From Campanula takesimana (lineage: Eukaryota; Streptophyta; Magnoliopsida; Asterales; Campanulaceae): a stretch of DNA of 64,000 bases. The notes beneath the pieces are model-generated. The model ran no database searches, was not told where the DNA came from, and saw nothing but the letters and a program-made list of their open reading frames with translations. The stretch lies in NCBI GenBank assembly GCA_026119855.1, contig JAOWBW010000145.1, positions 248,001 through 312,000 on the forward strand. The letters run 5' to 3'. The translations under genes and the position numbers were made by a program. Positions within the stretch are counted from its first letter, which is position 1; the number at the start of each line of letters is the position of its first letter. Positions 1 through 10,559 of the stretch are shown here, one piece after another.

Positions 1-162
1 ATTCTTTCGGTCCGCAGTCAACTGTGCCCATACCCCATAAAAATCAACTGTAACTCCAAGCAGCATACAGCTCCAAAACAGCAATTTGGTCCGTGGTCAA
101 CCACCGGAATCACCACCTCTTTATCAGCAAAGTCTATCCAACAAATCCACATTCATTTCAAG

Positions 163-672
163 TCCCCTATACGGACTCTAAATCAGCAGACGGATTCTCG
201 GATCTCGCTAAGTCCCCTATACGGACTCTAAATCAGCAGACGGATTCTTGGATCTCGCTAAGTCCCCTATACGGACTCTAAATCAGCAGACGGATTCGCG
301 GATCTCGCTAGTACCTTATACGGACTCTAAATCAGCAGACGGATTCTCGAATCTCACTAAGTCCCCTATATGGAATCTAAATCAGCAGACGGATTCTCGG
401 ATCTCGCTAGTCCCCTACACGGACTCTAAATCAGCAGACGGATTCTCGGATCTCGCTAGTCCCCTATACGGACTCTAAATCAGCAGATGGATTCTCGATC
501 TCGCTAGTCCCCTATACGAAATCCAAATCAGCAGGCGGATTCTCGGATCTCGCTAGTCCCCTATACGGACTCTAAACCAGCAGACGGATTCTCGGATCTC
601 GCTAGTCCCCTATACAGACTCTAAATCAGCAGACGGATTCTCGGATCTCGCTAATCCCCTATACGGACTCTA
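163..672 (+). repeat. Tandem array of about ten 48-49 bp units in element F
   Basis: The unit begins with CCCCTATACGGACTC, continues with ATCAGCAGACGGATTC, and ends near CGGATCTCGCTA. Copies differ by a few substitutions and by one or two bases in length. The ATCAGCAGACGGATTC core is almost the reverse complement of the core of the element B array (GGATCCGTTTGCTGAT), although the period there is about 19 bp. Such arrays near the 3' LTR are known in Tat/Ogre-type elements. Frames read through it (93-478) are products of the repeat. Confidence 0.9.
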
Positions 673-878
673 AACATTAGCCACGGTGGGCCGATTTCTA
701 TCACCGCACCCCTTCTATCAGCAAAAGTCGCTCACACGGGGAGCACACTTCTATCTATTGTAATATCAAGATTCTTGTTTTCATCGAGTCTTTGATTTTT
801 TCTTGGTGATGTCCTAGGCGGATGTTTTGTTCTTTCATCGACGTGTTTTTCTTTGAAATCCATGTCGCCGAGGGGCTC

Positions 879-1855
879 TGTAGACACCCTGCCTTGGACC
901 GCTCACCCCGGTTGCACATTTGATTTTGTGTTTCTCCCTATTTTAAGTGTTTCTCGTTAGTTTCTGTTACTTCCGTTAAGTTTCTTGACTGACTTCATTA
1001 AGTCCAGGGACCAAACTGAATAACAGTGCTGACTTTCTAGTCCATTCTATCATTTTTGCCATCTACAAGGCGCGCGCTTCCATCCTTTGGGGCCAGAGGC
1101 GTGCGCATCCCACCACCAAGGCAGGAGGCGCGCGCACCTGGGCGTCAGTTACAGATTTCTATCCAAGAATCACTCCCTTGCTCCTTTTAACAGGATTTGC
1201 CCGGGAAACTTATGTTTGCGACTTGATTTTGGTACCAAAAACTCACACTCTTCACCTATATAAACACCTCTAATTCACCATTGAATGGGAGGAAGATTTT
1301 TATCACTAAGCAAAAACTATACACAAATACTTATAAGGCATTTTCCTAAAGAACCTTTTAAAGGAGTCCTTGAAGCTCTTTGAAGTTATAGGTAAAAAAG
1401 GACTACTCTTTTTCCTCCTTTTCTACTTCATCTCTTTTCTCTTTTTTTTTGCTTTAATCAAAGTGCAATCACCCAAACATTTTGGGACATGACACCAAAG
1501 ACTACTTCACTTCATTGAAGCTAGTCACAGAGTCATCTCCCTACATTCCAAAACTCCTTTTAAACCCCTCTTTTATCATCAAGAACAAGAAGAACATTTC
1601 ATCATTTATGTAGATTTTGATCAAGCAAGACCAACTTTAGTTAGGCGAGATGGGTGTTTAAGTACTTCCCATCTCGTAACCTAACCCCCGAACCTCATAA
1701 CAAAGAATCTCTATTTCGTAATCAAACTTAGGCTACACATTAGGTTTTTCTTATGTTCCTCTAAAACATAGGTGGCGACTCTAAAACACAAATAGACATC
1801 CTAGGAATCCTTCCGCATCTCTAGCCAAGCGGTGGGCCCTCCCGGGGTATCTACA
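879..1855 (+). mobile_element. 3' LTR of element F (977 bp)
   Basis: The LTR starts TGTAGACACC and ends GGTATCTACA, so its termini form an extended inverted repeat. It is preceded by the purine-rich GAGGGGCTC, the likely polypurine tract. It is related to the element B LTR read on the minus strand, which starts TGTAGACACCCCGCCTTGG. It holds three GC-rich boxes of the GGCGCGCGC type between 1068 and 1140. Confidence 0.85.
1256..1265 (+). promoter_or_regulatory. TATA box of the element F LTR
   Basis: CTATATAAAC lies in mid-LTR on the sense strand of the element, followed by an A- and C-rich stretch suitable for transcription start about 25-35 bp downstream. The assignment rests on motif and position only. 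Confidence 0.5.
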
Positions 1856-3369
1856 CTAACATATCAAAGTTTATATCTAGAAAGTTTAAAAGCCATCAAG
1901 CAAGTATAAGTCACAGAAAACATCTCTGACATTTTCATGTCAGAGATGAACATGCACAGATCTGCAGATCAAGAGTCTAAACAATAAATGAAAACAACAG
2001 TCTTTGCTCATGGGAAAAATATGTTATTTACATGCTCGTTTTCCTCTGTTTGTCTAGAAAAAAAAATATCTTTTATGTTCTAAGAATAAAAACTACGTTT
2101 ACTATGCATAAACAGAGCAACAAGATAGAAAGGTGCAGATGGACAGTCTGCTGGAATATCATGAATACCATGAAAACACTCATCAAAACTCATCTACATG
2201 AATTGATGTGGGCATGAACCTTTTTGTGTGCATATATATACATACTAACAACACAAGACAACATCCATTGAAGAATTTAATCAAGATCTATCATCATTCA
2301 GAAAGAAGAACAACAAGAGTATCAACATTGTATTTTGGACATCAAATGGAGGTCCAGCCTAACATGGTGGATAGACCTCTCAACAAATTACATAATCAAC
2401 TACATCTTACATAGATGAACTTTACAAGAACCAGAGATTACCTAGATGTGCTTCCTTTGCTTCCAAGGGAAGACTTTTTTGTTGCTTTTCTTAAGGTGTT
2501 TTCCTTAGATTGAAAGAGTGTTTGAGTGAGTTGTTTTTGCTTGTGTTTGGTGTGTGTTTAGGGTGGTGTTATGGTGGTGATGTGGTGGTTTATGGACTGA
2601 GATTTGAGAGTGGTGAGAGTGCTCTTAGAAGTTCTAGAGAGAGTATGAGTGAATGGGAGTGTAGGATGGTTGTTGTGTTTCAATTGTGGATGAGTTCCCC
2701 TTTGAATAATGGATGAGGGGGGTGGTGATATGGAGGAGGGTAGTTGTAAAATGACCTTAGGTCACCCTTTCTAGGCTTAGGGGCCATTTTAGGGGTCATC
2801 TACCTAGGTAGGAGCAGCTAGGAAAGGATTAAAGTTCATTTGAGTGAGCAAGTTGTTGAAGAACAAATTGCAGGTCTGGTCTTCCCGAAGTAGCCGTACG
2901 GCTGGACCTTGCCGTCCCCTTTTCCCAAAGTTCCACTTGTCACGCTCTGATTGGTCCCTTCTTTATTAAATTTCCCAACCAACTTGGGCCACTTGTCTGA
3001 CCATGGCTGGCTCCCATTACTCTTTGTTTGACTTCTTTTGGACGTGAATGATCACAATTCTTGCTCCGGTATTGGTTCCGCAACAGTCCGAGTTTGGTCC
3101 GTGTTCACGTAATACGGTGTCCCGGTTGTCAGTGGTCCCAATATGAAGTTGCTTGAAATAATCTTGTGGTCACATACGTCTATCTAAAGTACATGTCGGT
3201 TTACTCGTTTTTTCACTCTGATCATGAATTTGAAGTCCGTTCATCCATTCGATGCATCGATAAGGCATACGGCACTACCGCATAGCCAAATCGGGGGCTC
3301 TAGGTCAATTTTAGGGTTTAGACCAATTAAAAAGGGTTTGATAAGGGGTGCGAGATCGGGGTATCTACA
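1856..3369 (-). mobile_element. 3' LTR of element A, truncated by F
   Basis: It matches 18855-20469 over its whole length with scattered differences, and ends GTATCTACA at 3369. The part equivalent to 18091-18854 lies beyond element F, outside the window. The right copy carries 115 extra bases (20170-20284) that are absent here. A palindromic GCCGTACGGC box is at 2893-2902. Confidence 0.85.
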
Positions 3370-3472
3370 GAGCCCCTCGTCGAATCTCCTTGTTATGTAA
3401 AGGGGATTCTACGATTCACTAAGAGATACGATTTCGTCTAGGGTGTAACGGCTGGGTCCAAAGTAGGACTTC

Positions 3473-3806
3473 CTACGTATCTCTTTCGAGAATCAAGCCT
3501 CCGTAGTTCTAACTCAAACAAGCAATCAAACTAGTGACAAACAATGGTCGGTCCCGGATTACCGGTTTACCTACGTATCTCTTTCGAGAATCAGACCAAT
3601 CGTAGTTCAGGTTTATTGAAATTTAAAATGCAGGGGGTTGTATTGAGATGCGTTGTCTCTTTGATGGGGGATTGCATTGAGATGCGTTGTCTCTTTGCTG
3701 GGAAGGAAATTGACATGAGGAAATTTTTATGAGAGCGGGCGACTGAGCTTAACGGTATCAACGGTGAACTGCCTACGTATCCCTCTATGGGAATCAAGTC
3801 GAGTCA
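3473..3806 (-). other. Three copies of a conserved hairpin motif in the 3' region of element A
   Basis: Copies start at CTACGTAT (3473, 3571 and 3773). Each has an outer stem CTACG/CGTAG and an inner stem TCTC/GAGA; in the third copy the inner stem is TCCC/GGGA. The third copy has lost the outer 3' arm. A fourth copy is at 4952-4985 and a related one is in element B at 59575-59611. The paired base changes suggest a structured RNA. Its function is not known to me. Confidence 0.6.
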
Positions 3807-3834
3807 TACTTCTGAAAGGTAATTAATATGAGAA

Positions 3835-4445
3835 TCGTTTAAGAGTATGAGAACTTTAAGGGGCATCTCAACCATAAATGATTTTGAGAGCTTTAAGAGG
3901 CATCTCGGCCTGAAGCGATTTTGATAATGAGAACTTTAAGAGGCGTCTCGGCCAAAAATGATTTTGAGAGTTTTAAGAGGCGTCTCGGCCTAAAGTCATT
4001 TGATGATGAGAACATTAAGAGGCGTCTCGGCCGAAAAGGATTTTGAGATTTTTAAGAGGTGTCTTGGCCTGAAGTGATTTTGATAATGAGAACTTTAAGA
4101 GGCATCTCGGCTGAAAATGTGAGAGTTTTAAGAGGCGTCTCAACCTAAAGTCATTTGATGATGAGAACTTTAAGAGGCATCTCGGCCAAAAAGGATTTTG
4201 AGAGTTTTAAGAGGCGTCTTGGCCTAAAGTGATTTTGATAATGAGAACTTTAAGAGGCGTCTCAGCCGAAAATGATTGTGAGAGTTTTAAGAGGCGTCTC
4301 GGCCTAAAGTCATTTGATGATGAGAACTTTAAGAGGCGTCTTGGCCAAAAATGATTGTGAGAGTTTTAAGAGGAATCTCGGCCTAAAGTCATTTGATGAT
4401 GAGAACTTTAAGAGGCATCTCGGCCTGAAGTGATTTTGATAATGA
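3835..4445 (-). repeat. Tandem array of about 38-bp units in alternating pairs, element A
   Basis: The unit is built on GAGAACTTTAAGAGGCGTCT followed by CGGCC. Units with a GATTTTGAGAGTTT link alternate with units having an ATGATGAGAAC link, so the higher-order period is about 76 bp. About fifteen half-units are visible, with point changes. It lies between gag and the 3' LTR, the usual place for hypervariable arrays in Tat/Ogre-type elements. Confidence 0.85.
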
Positions 4446-5684
4446 GAAATTCAATACTACTATCATAAAGATGATTTCAAGGATACGCTGCATGCTGAGC
4501 TGTGTCCCGGTCCTTCAACTTTCGCTTTGCTGTGTGATGAGATTTTTGTGCTTTGTTAAGCACCGAACTATCGCTTTGCGTGGCCTCTTGGCATTGTATT
4601 GAGTGCTGCAACTTTATTTTGGATTTCCGTTCACCCTAAAAGGGTTTTTGATTCTTTCACAATCAAGCTTCTCCGCTTTTGGAGTCGCTGCGACTCTTGG
4701 CAATTGATACCGGGTTGGAATCATTCAGCTTTAACCGAAGTCTCATGTATATCAGGAGAGATGACAAGATCAACATTGTCTGTTGTGACCTGTAAGTTAG
4801 CTCTTTGGCTTCGCCATTGTTGTGGGATTTTGATCGCTTGCAATGAGCAACCTCTTTGTGAAACCAAGATGTGATTCGTTATGTGGTTCCAACTTCGTAC
4901 CTGCATAATATTTTTTGCAAGTATGTGGTCGTGCCTGAAAGTTCAAGCTGCCTACGTATCTCTTTTGAGAATCAGACCAACGTAGTTCGAATTTAGCAAC
5001 TCGAACAGATTTTCCAGAAAGGGCATCAGGAAATCTCATTCCCTTAGCATTGATGTTGATGAGGAACCTTCTTCTGAGGACCACGATGTGGCAGGGTGTG
5101 TGATGTGTACCTGCAAGAGATTTCCAAGAGCAACTAAAATATATCTTCGACATTAATGTGCTCGAGAGTGTCATTCATGTGCAACAAAAGTTTTAGAACA
5201 CATACATGGATTAAAATCTTTAAGATCGAGAGATTCAAGGAAAGATTGGGACAAGAATACATTCTCTTTTCATTTTGCAACCATTTGCCTTTTGAAGGGA
5301 AAGTCACATTTCACTTTTTGCACGATGATTTCTTTTGATTGATTTTTCTTTTATTTTACACATGTGCATTGCTTGCATTTCAAACTTCGTTTATTATGAA
5401 TGAATGAATGAGTGAAAGCGTTATGAATGAACAGAGGGAGAATCATGAATGAAATGGATTGTGCACTTTATTGTGGATTTTGCACTTTTGTGAAAATGAG
5501 GAATATGGAGATGTGTATGGTGAAGCAGAGTTGAAAGCCTAGCGCGAGCACTCAAAAGGTCAATTCTAAACACCCATTTGATCAAAACTACTCAACGGTA
5601 TATCTTCGGATGCTATCATTGGGACAGCCCCAATTATCAGCTGAAGAAGCCCCATTTGTTCTTTTTGACATCATTCCCCAACAT
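4446..5684 (-). other. Non-coding 3' region of element A
   Basis: No protein similarity is visible on either strand. The stretch contains the fourth hairpin copy (4952-4985) and A/T-rich sequence with a short ATGA-type repeat (5396-5450). Open frames here are short and unrelated to retroelement domains. Confidence 0.5.
4952..4985 (-). other. Fourth copy of the conserved hairpin, element A
   Basis: The outer stem is CTACGT/ACGTAG (six pairs), the inner stem TCTC/GAGA, with a TTTT loop. This is the best-preserved copy and has GTTC directly after it, as do copies 1 and 2 and the element B copy. Confidence 0.6.
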
Positions 5685-5805
5685 TGTTGCTGCTGAAGCC
5701 CCCGTATCTCTCAAGGATCAACTTCAGATGTTGGCTACGGAAGCCCCGGTATCTCTCAAGGATCAACCTCAGATGTCGGCTACGGAAGCCCCAGTCATGT
5801 TATAG
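5685..5805 (-). repeat. Short tandem repeat, three copies of about 50 bp, element A
   Basis: The unit runs from GAAGCCCC through TCTCTCAAGGATCAAC to TCAGATG. The phrase GAAGCCCC recurs many times in element B (57260-58600), so it seems a shared building block of the 3' region in this group of elements. Confidence 0.75.
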
Positions 5806-5884
5806 GACAAACCCCTGAATATGGCATATGAAGCTCTTGTTGCACTTGAAGAGTGAATCTCATGTTGATCCAAATTGTCGTTTT

Positions 5885-6530
5885 AGACAACTTCATGTAT
5901 TGGCATTGCAACCTCTAGGGGCTTAACTGTCATTGAGAGTTTATCAGACATTCGATGCTTCTTTATCGGAGGCAATTCACAATTTCTGACATGCGATACC
6001 CAATCGTTTAGGTAGTCAACTGTCTTTGAGAGTTGTTCGGCGGGACACAATCATGATGTTGTCGAAGAACAGGCTTTGAGCTTTGCGGGCCATACTGACA
6101 ATCCGAGATGACACTTTGTTTCTATTGATTTCCACAGTAAGGGACCGACTGTCTATGAGAGTCATCCCACATTCGATGCTTTGCTATTGATCATGATTCA
6201 CGTGTTCTGACATTCAATACTCCTTGTTTGAGGAATCAACTATCTTTGAGAGTTGTTCGGCGAGACACAATCCTAATGTTGCTGAAGAACGAGCTTTGAG
6301 TTTTGCGAGCCATACTGACAATCCGAGATGGCACTTTGTTCCGATGATTCCCGCATAAGGGATCTAACTGTCTATGAGAGTCATCCCACATCCTTGATGT
6401 TCTCAATCTTGAGATTTACGAAACTCGCGATGCTTCTCAAAAGTTAACCTCCGCATTTCCTGCGTTCCTTCAAAGGATCAACTGTCAATGAGAGTTGTTT
6501 TGTACTCTGGCATTTTTCCATCTGAATTTC
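5885..6530 (-). repeat. Degenerate dispersed repeats in the 3' region of element A
   Basis: Phrases such as CAACTGTC, TGAGAGTTGTTCGG, CATACTGACAATCCGAGATG and TGAGAGTCATCCCACAT recur two or three times at intervals of roughly 115-245 bp. This looks like an old, diverged tandem duplication. It shows no coding potential. Confidence 0.6.
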
Positions 6531-7683
6531 CATGTTACCCGGAGCAAACCATTCCCAACAAATCATATTGTCATGCAACCACATCATCGACTTTGAAACT
6601 AACCCAAGACTCTGATATGCAGCCCCAGTTTTGTGTTCATTCATTTGACATCTCTTGCCGGCATTTGAGATTCTGAGATCTAAAGAATAGCATTCCTCAG
6701 TGTAAGGGGTTGGTAGAGCACGTTGGTCTCCAACAAAAGTCACCAGTTGTCATCGTCGATGGTACTTTGCCCAAAGTTGAAAGATCAAGATCTTCTTTAG
6801 TGCAGATTGGCCTCGCATGCGCGGTGCTCCTTGAAATTAATGATGTCACATGAGATTGTCGGACCCTCGGTCGATGTCTTGTCTTTGTGCAACAAGTGAT
6901 GAAGTCTTCAGAATGAAATGCCAATTGCCGTCGTTGAAGGCACACACATGAATTTGTAGTGTCGCGATATCCTTTCTAAAACAATTGAATTAAACAATAA
7001 AGCAAATGAAATATGTACAAAAATAAATGAATAATGCTTATTCTTATTTATTTATTTATTTATTTTTACCTCTCCTTTTTTGCTCTCTTTCGATTTTTTT
7101 TTTTTTTTGGCACTCAAGAAGAAACATCATAGCGTGCGGAATACAACAATTTTTACAAAAACATAAACATACAATATGCGAGAATTTACAATGCATCATA
7201 CATTAAAGGAAAATCGCCGACACTTGCACTTGCATCAGTGTGATAGTCTTCGGTCTTTGCCATTTGATTGGCCTCTCTGATCATGCCCTTGATTGCACCC
7301 TGAAATCTTCGTTCGTCGGGTGACTTTGTCGATTGCCTTCGTGAACTTCGTTGATTGCCTTCGGCCCTAGTTCTCATCTCAATTAATCACAGTCTAAAAT
7401 TTGTTCAAATTTCATTGATTGCTTTTATTTAAGTGAGATTAATTGTTTGCGGGTCCAGATTAAGAAGGCACTTGGTTATAAGGCAAATTCATTGACTGAA
7501 ACATATATTACATGACGTGCAATAAAATAAAAGCACGAGGACAAAGACACACACTAGACTTAGAAAAGGAAGAAGATGTGTGAGCACATTACTAAGCGAC
7601 ACAAAAAGGGACAGGATTAGAAATTAGGGCGGTGAGCCCAACCATAAGCAAAAGAGAAAAGAATTCTCGGGTTGATGCACTCC
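6531..7683 (-). other. Non-coding internal sequence of element A next to the E insertion
   Basis: No recognised domain is present in any frame. The stretch contains a TTTA microsatellite (about 7040-7066), a poly-T tract (about 7097-7109) and A/T-rich sequence. The last five bases, ACTCC (7679-7683), are the left copy of the element E target duplication. Confidence 0.5.
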
Positions 7684-9763
7684 TGTAACGACCCCAAAAA
7701 CCTGTCCCTATTTATTTTAAATTTTTGGGGATTTTAATTTGACATTATGTGTGTATTTTATGTGTTGCATCATATTTTATGACTTGCACATATTGTATGA
7801 TTATTTGTGTTATTTACTTAGTTAGTAGTAATAAAGGTTAAAGGAGTTAAATGATTAAGTTGAAACTTTAGGGTCCTTGTTGAAATTATAAGTTCAGGGG
7901 TCTAATTGTTCAACTTGGAACTTGGGTGACTAAAGTTGGAAAAATGGGTAAAAAAATCTCTTTATAACTTATCTTCTTCTCCCTCTTTCTCTGTATTTAC
8001 TTACACAGCAACTTTCTCTCGTTCTTTCCTAGGGTAGGAGAAAAAGGTAAATTCAACCTATATCGATTTATATCTTTTTATTTACTTCTCCGTTTTAAAA
8101 TCTAATTATATAAAAATGATCAGGGCGTTGAGTAGGTCATTTCTACCCGAACAAAACATATTTCTGCGATACTTTTTCCGGAAATAGGTAAGTTACTAAT
8201 TCCCCTTTAAATATTAAAATGGTCATATATGTTATACTTGATACTTGTACTTGTTAATTTTGTGATTTGAATGATATTTGTGATACTTGTAATTTTGGGA
8301 CAAAGGGAGTATTCACCTTTTGTGTAGGAATGATGAGTTAAATTGAAAGTAATGTTTTGGGATGGTTGTTTCACTCCTGGTAATAGTATAAGTGTTAGTA
8401 AGTTATACTCCTACGCTTGGGACGGATGAATTTGGCTTGCAGGAGAAATTTGGGAATTTTGAGTCTGGTTTGGGCGACCGCCCATAAATGCTGAAAAGTT
8501 GAGTTGTTCCATTTCAAGTGATTTAGAGTTCAGTCTTGGTCTAGATCTTAGGTGATATCCTAGAGTACCTAGAGAATTGTTGTGGAACACCCTAGTGTTT
8601 GAAATTGGTTCCTTTGTGAACATATGTGTTATGGAATTTGACTAAATGTTAATTAGATATAGTTGAACATCCTTTGATGTAGTTTGGATTGGTTCATCTT
8701 TGTGATGTGTTTGGCTTGGTTCCCTACTTTGGAATCATTGCCCCCAGTTGTTGTTTAAGCAAGTATTTATTACAGTGATTTGTTTGAAAGTCCAGCTGGT
8801 TTTGTGTTATCGAGTGGATGTGGAAAGGATTATAGTGGCACACAGTCAAGTTCACTAAAAGGCTTATCCACTGGACCTTTTTTTTATCGAGTGGAGGTGG
8901 AAAGAATTATAGTGGCACACAGCCAAGTTCACTATAAGGTTTTTCCACTGGGCCTATTTTCCCCAGTCCAGATTGGCCTTGGATGGGATGAGTTAGCTCC
9001 CTCGAGTGAGCATTTGGGTTATGACTTTGTGTCATATTTCCCCTGTTGTTACTTTGTTTCTTATGGTTATGGTTTGGTTTTCGGGATCCGGCTTCAGCTC
9101 TTTGATGCTGCTCAGTTGATACCTCTCAGATGGTTATATGTTTGATTCGAGAACCTTGGCTAATGTTCTTTCGGTAAACCTTGACTAAGTATCCACTTAT
9201 AAGCGTTTTATTCCGCCTTACGTGTGGAAAGATGAGTTGGCTTTACCTATCATGTTATGTGCTATGTGAATGTTTATTGACATTGTTCAATTCCGAGTAT
9301 CATTTCAGCATGTAACGTAGTTGCATTTTAGTAGCTTACTGAGATTCATTCTCACCCCTTACTTGTTTACTGTTTTAGATAAAGGTGAGTCCAGGGGATA
9401 GGACACTTTGGCACGGGAGGACGTTACAGTGGTAAGAGTTGGGATTTGTTTTGTAAAGGCTACATTACTTAGATGTAGTACTTTTGGGTAGAGTTTCCGT
9501 GACTTCATCATTTTGTGACACCATTATTTTTGATAATGTTGGTGTATGTACATTTGTATAAAAGTTTGTAAGCCTTCGGGATAAGTACTTTCGTTTGTGA
9601 AAGAGTTGTTTGAAAGTTAAATGAAGTCTTTGAACTTCGAGTGTGGATTTTGTTAAACTTTATGAAAGTACATTTCGAAAATTTTTTTAAAAGTGTTTTA
9701 TAACGTCTTCCACTCGTGTCCCGAGCGTGGGGCCAAGTAGGACCACGGGTCTGGGGCGCGACA
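7684..9763 (+). mobile_element. 5' LTR of element E (2080 bp)
   Basis: It contains a palindromic box TGGGCGACCGCCCA (8471-8484). It also has an internal tandem duplication of about 80 bp (about 8808-8960) built around ATCGAGTGGA, GTGGCACACAG and TTCCACTGG. Parts align with the LTRs of C and D, for instance AAAGTCCAGCTGG near 8788. Confidence 0.92.
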
Positions 9764-9765
9764 GT

Positions 9766-9777
9766 TGGTATCAGAGC
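9766..9777 (+). other. Primer-binding site of element E
   Basis: TGGTATCAGAGC lies two bases after the 5' LTR. It is complementary to the 3' end of plant initiator methionine tRNA, the usual primer of chromoviruses. Confidence 0.9.
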
Positions 9778-9833
9778 TAGGTTGTAGATGGTCTAGAATG
9801 ACTATGTGACCTATGAGGGTAGTTGTGTAGAGA

Positions 9834-10559
9834 ATGAGTAACGTTGAGGGTTTTATGCAGGTACTTATTGAAATGGTTGGGACAGAAGGAGATCAGTCTG
9901 GGCATTCAGGGCAGGGAAATGTTAGAGAAGAGGTTCGAATGATGTTCCAAGGTATGTTTCAAACTGCAATGAAAGCAATTAACGACATAGTTGAGCGTAA
10001 AAGCAAGGTTGAAGCTTCAGATATGACAAGACAAGGAGGACAGCCAAAACCACAACATCAGTATGGAGATAATAGAGGATCTCAGGGTACATCTTCGCAA
10101 CTTAGAGGATCTTCTCAAGGACCACAGAAAATCAGAAGTCAAGTTAAACGAGTATGTAGTTATTGTTGGAGGGAAGGACACTTAGAGGAGAAATGTTGGA
10201 AGAAGCAAGGTAAATGTATGAGATGTGGTCAGTTGGGTCATTTTCAGAAGGATTGTCCAAGAATGAAGAATAAGGCATTGGGAAGTGTTGTTAGGTCATC
10301 TCAGGGCCAGAAGAGGGATTCTTCAGGGAAGCTTAAGGTGCAGGATCGTGATATTGCCATCAATCAACAACATATCTCCGAATCTGCTAATGTGATTGGA
10401 GGTATTATTTCTGTGTCTAGTTTGAGAGCACGATCACTTATAGACCCTGGCTCCTCGCGTTCATATGTGATTATGCTTTTTGCCTCTCAATTTCAATTGT
10501 CTTCTGAGTCTCTACCTTATGTGTTAGAGGTGTCTATACTAAGGGGGAGTGTTTGGTGA
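9834..10559 (+). CDS. Shortened Gag (nucleocapsid plus start of protease), element E
   Basis: This 241-residue frame begins with a Gag N-terminus (MFQGMFQTAMKAI around residues 42-54, matching MFQGMFEVAMKAI of element D). It then jumps to the linker before the nucleocapsid. About 150 residues that form the capsid domain in D are missing, with the frame kept. Two CCHC zinc knuckles follow: CSYCWREGHLEEKC (about 106-119) and CMRCGQLGHFQKDC (about 126-139). The frame ends in the first part of the retroviral-type protease, with IDPGSS at the active-site position. Without a capsid domain it could bind RNA but probably could not assemble particles. The start is the first Met after the primer site; the Met at residue 8 matches the D start and is an alternative. 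Confidence 0.8.
   Translation: MSNVEGFMQVLIEMVGTEGDQSGHSGQGNVREEVRMMFQGMFQTAMKAINDIVERKSKVEASDMTRQGGQPKPQHQYGDNRGSQGTSSQLRGSSQGPQKIRSQVKRVCSYCWREGHLEEKCWKKQGKCMRCGQLGHFQKDCPRMKNKALGSVVRSSQGQKRDSSGKLKVQDRDIAINQQHISESANVIGGIISVSSLRARSLIDPGSSRSYVIMLFASQFQLSSESLPYVLEVSILRGSVW

Larger units (their letters stand above)
1..1855 (+). mobile_element. Element F: 3' part of a Tat-like LTR retrotransposon, cut by the window edge
   Basis: Only the right end of this element is in the window. Bases 1-878 are internal, non-coding sequence and 879-1855 is the 3' LTR. The internal part matches, in reverse orientation, the region next to the left LTR of element B (56042-56800): both have GTCGCCGAGGGGCTCT against the LTR, a tandem array, and a block containing CAGCAATTTGGTCC. 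F and B are therefore sister elements in opposite orientations. F sits in the 3' LTR of element A: it is followed by CTAAC (1856-1860), and the unbroken A LTR has CTAAC at the same point (18855-18859), which fits a 5-bp target duplication. No coding sequence is visible in this part. Confidence 0.8.

Noticed and set aside
163..672. CRISPR-like periodic repeat
   Set aside because: The units are contiguous and wholly similar with no unique spacers, the surroundings are plant retrotransposon, and no cas-type gene exists. It is a tandem array in element F.
8780..9145. 121-codon frame in the 5' LTR of element E
   Set aside because: It lies in LTR sequence, the matching place in the 3' LTR (14560-14814) gives only a shorter frame, and no domain is visible.
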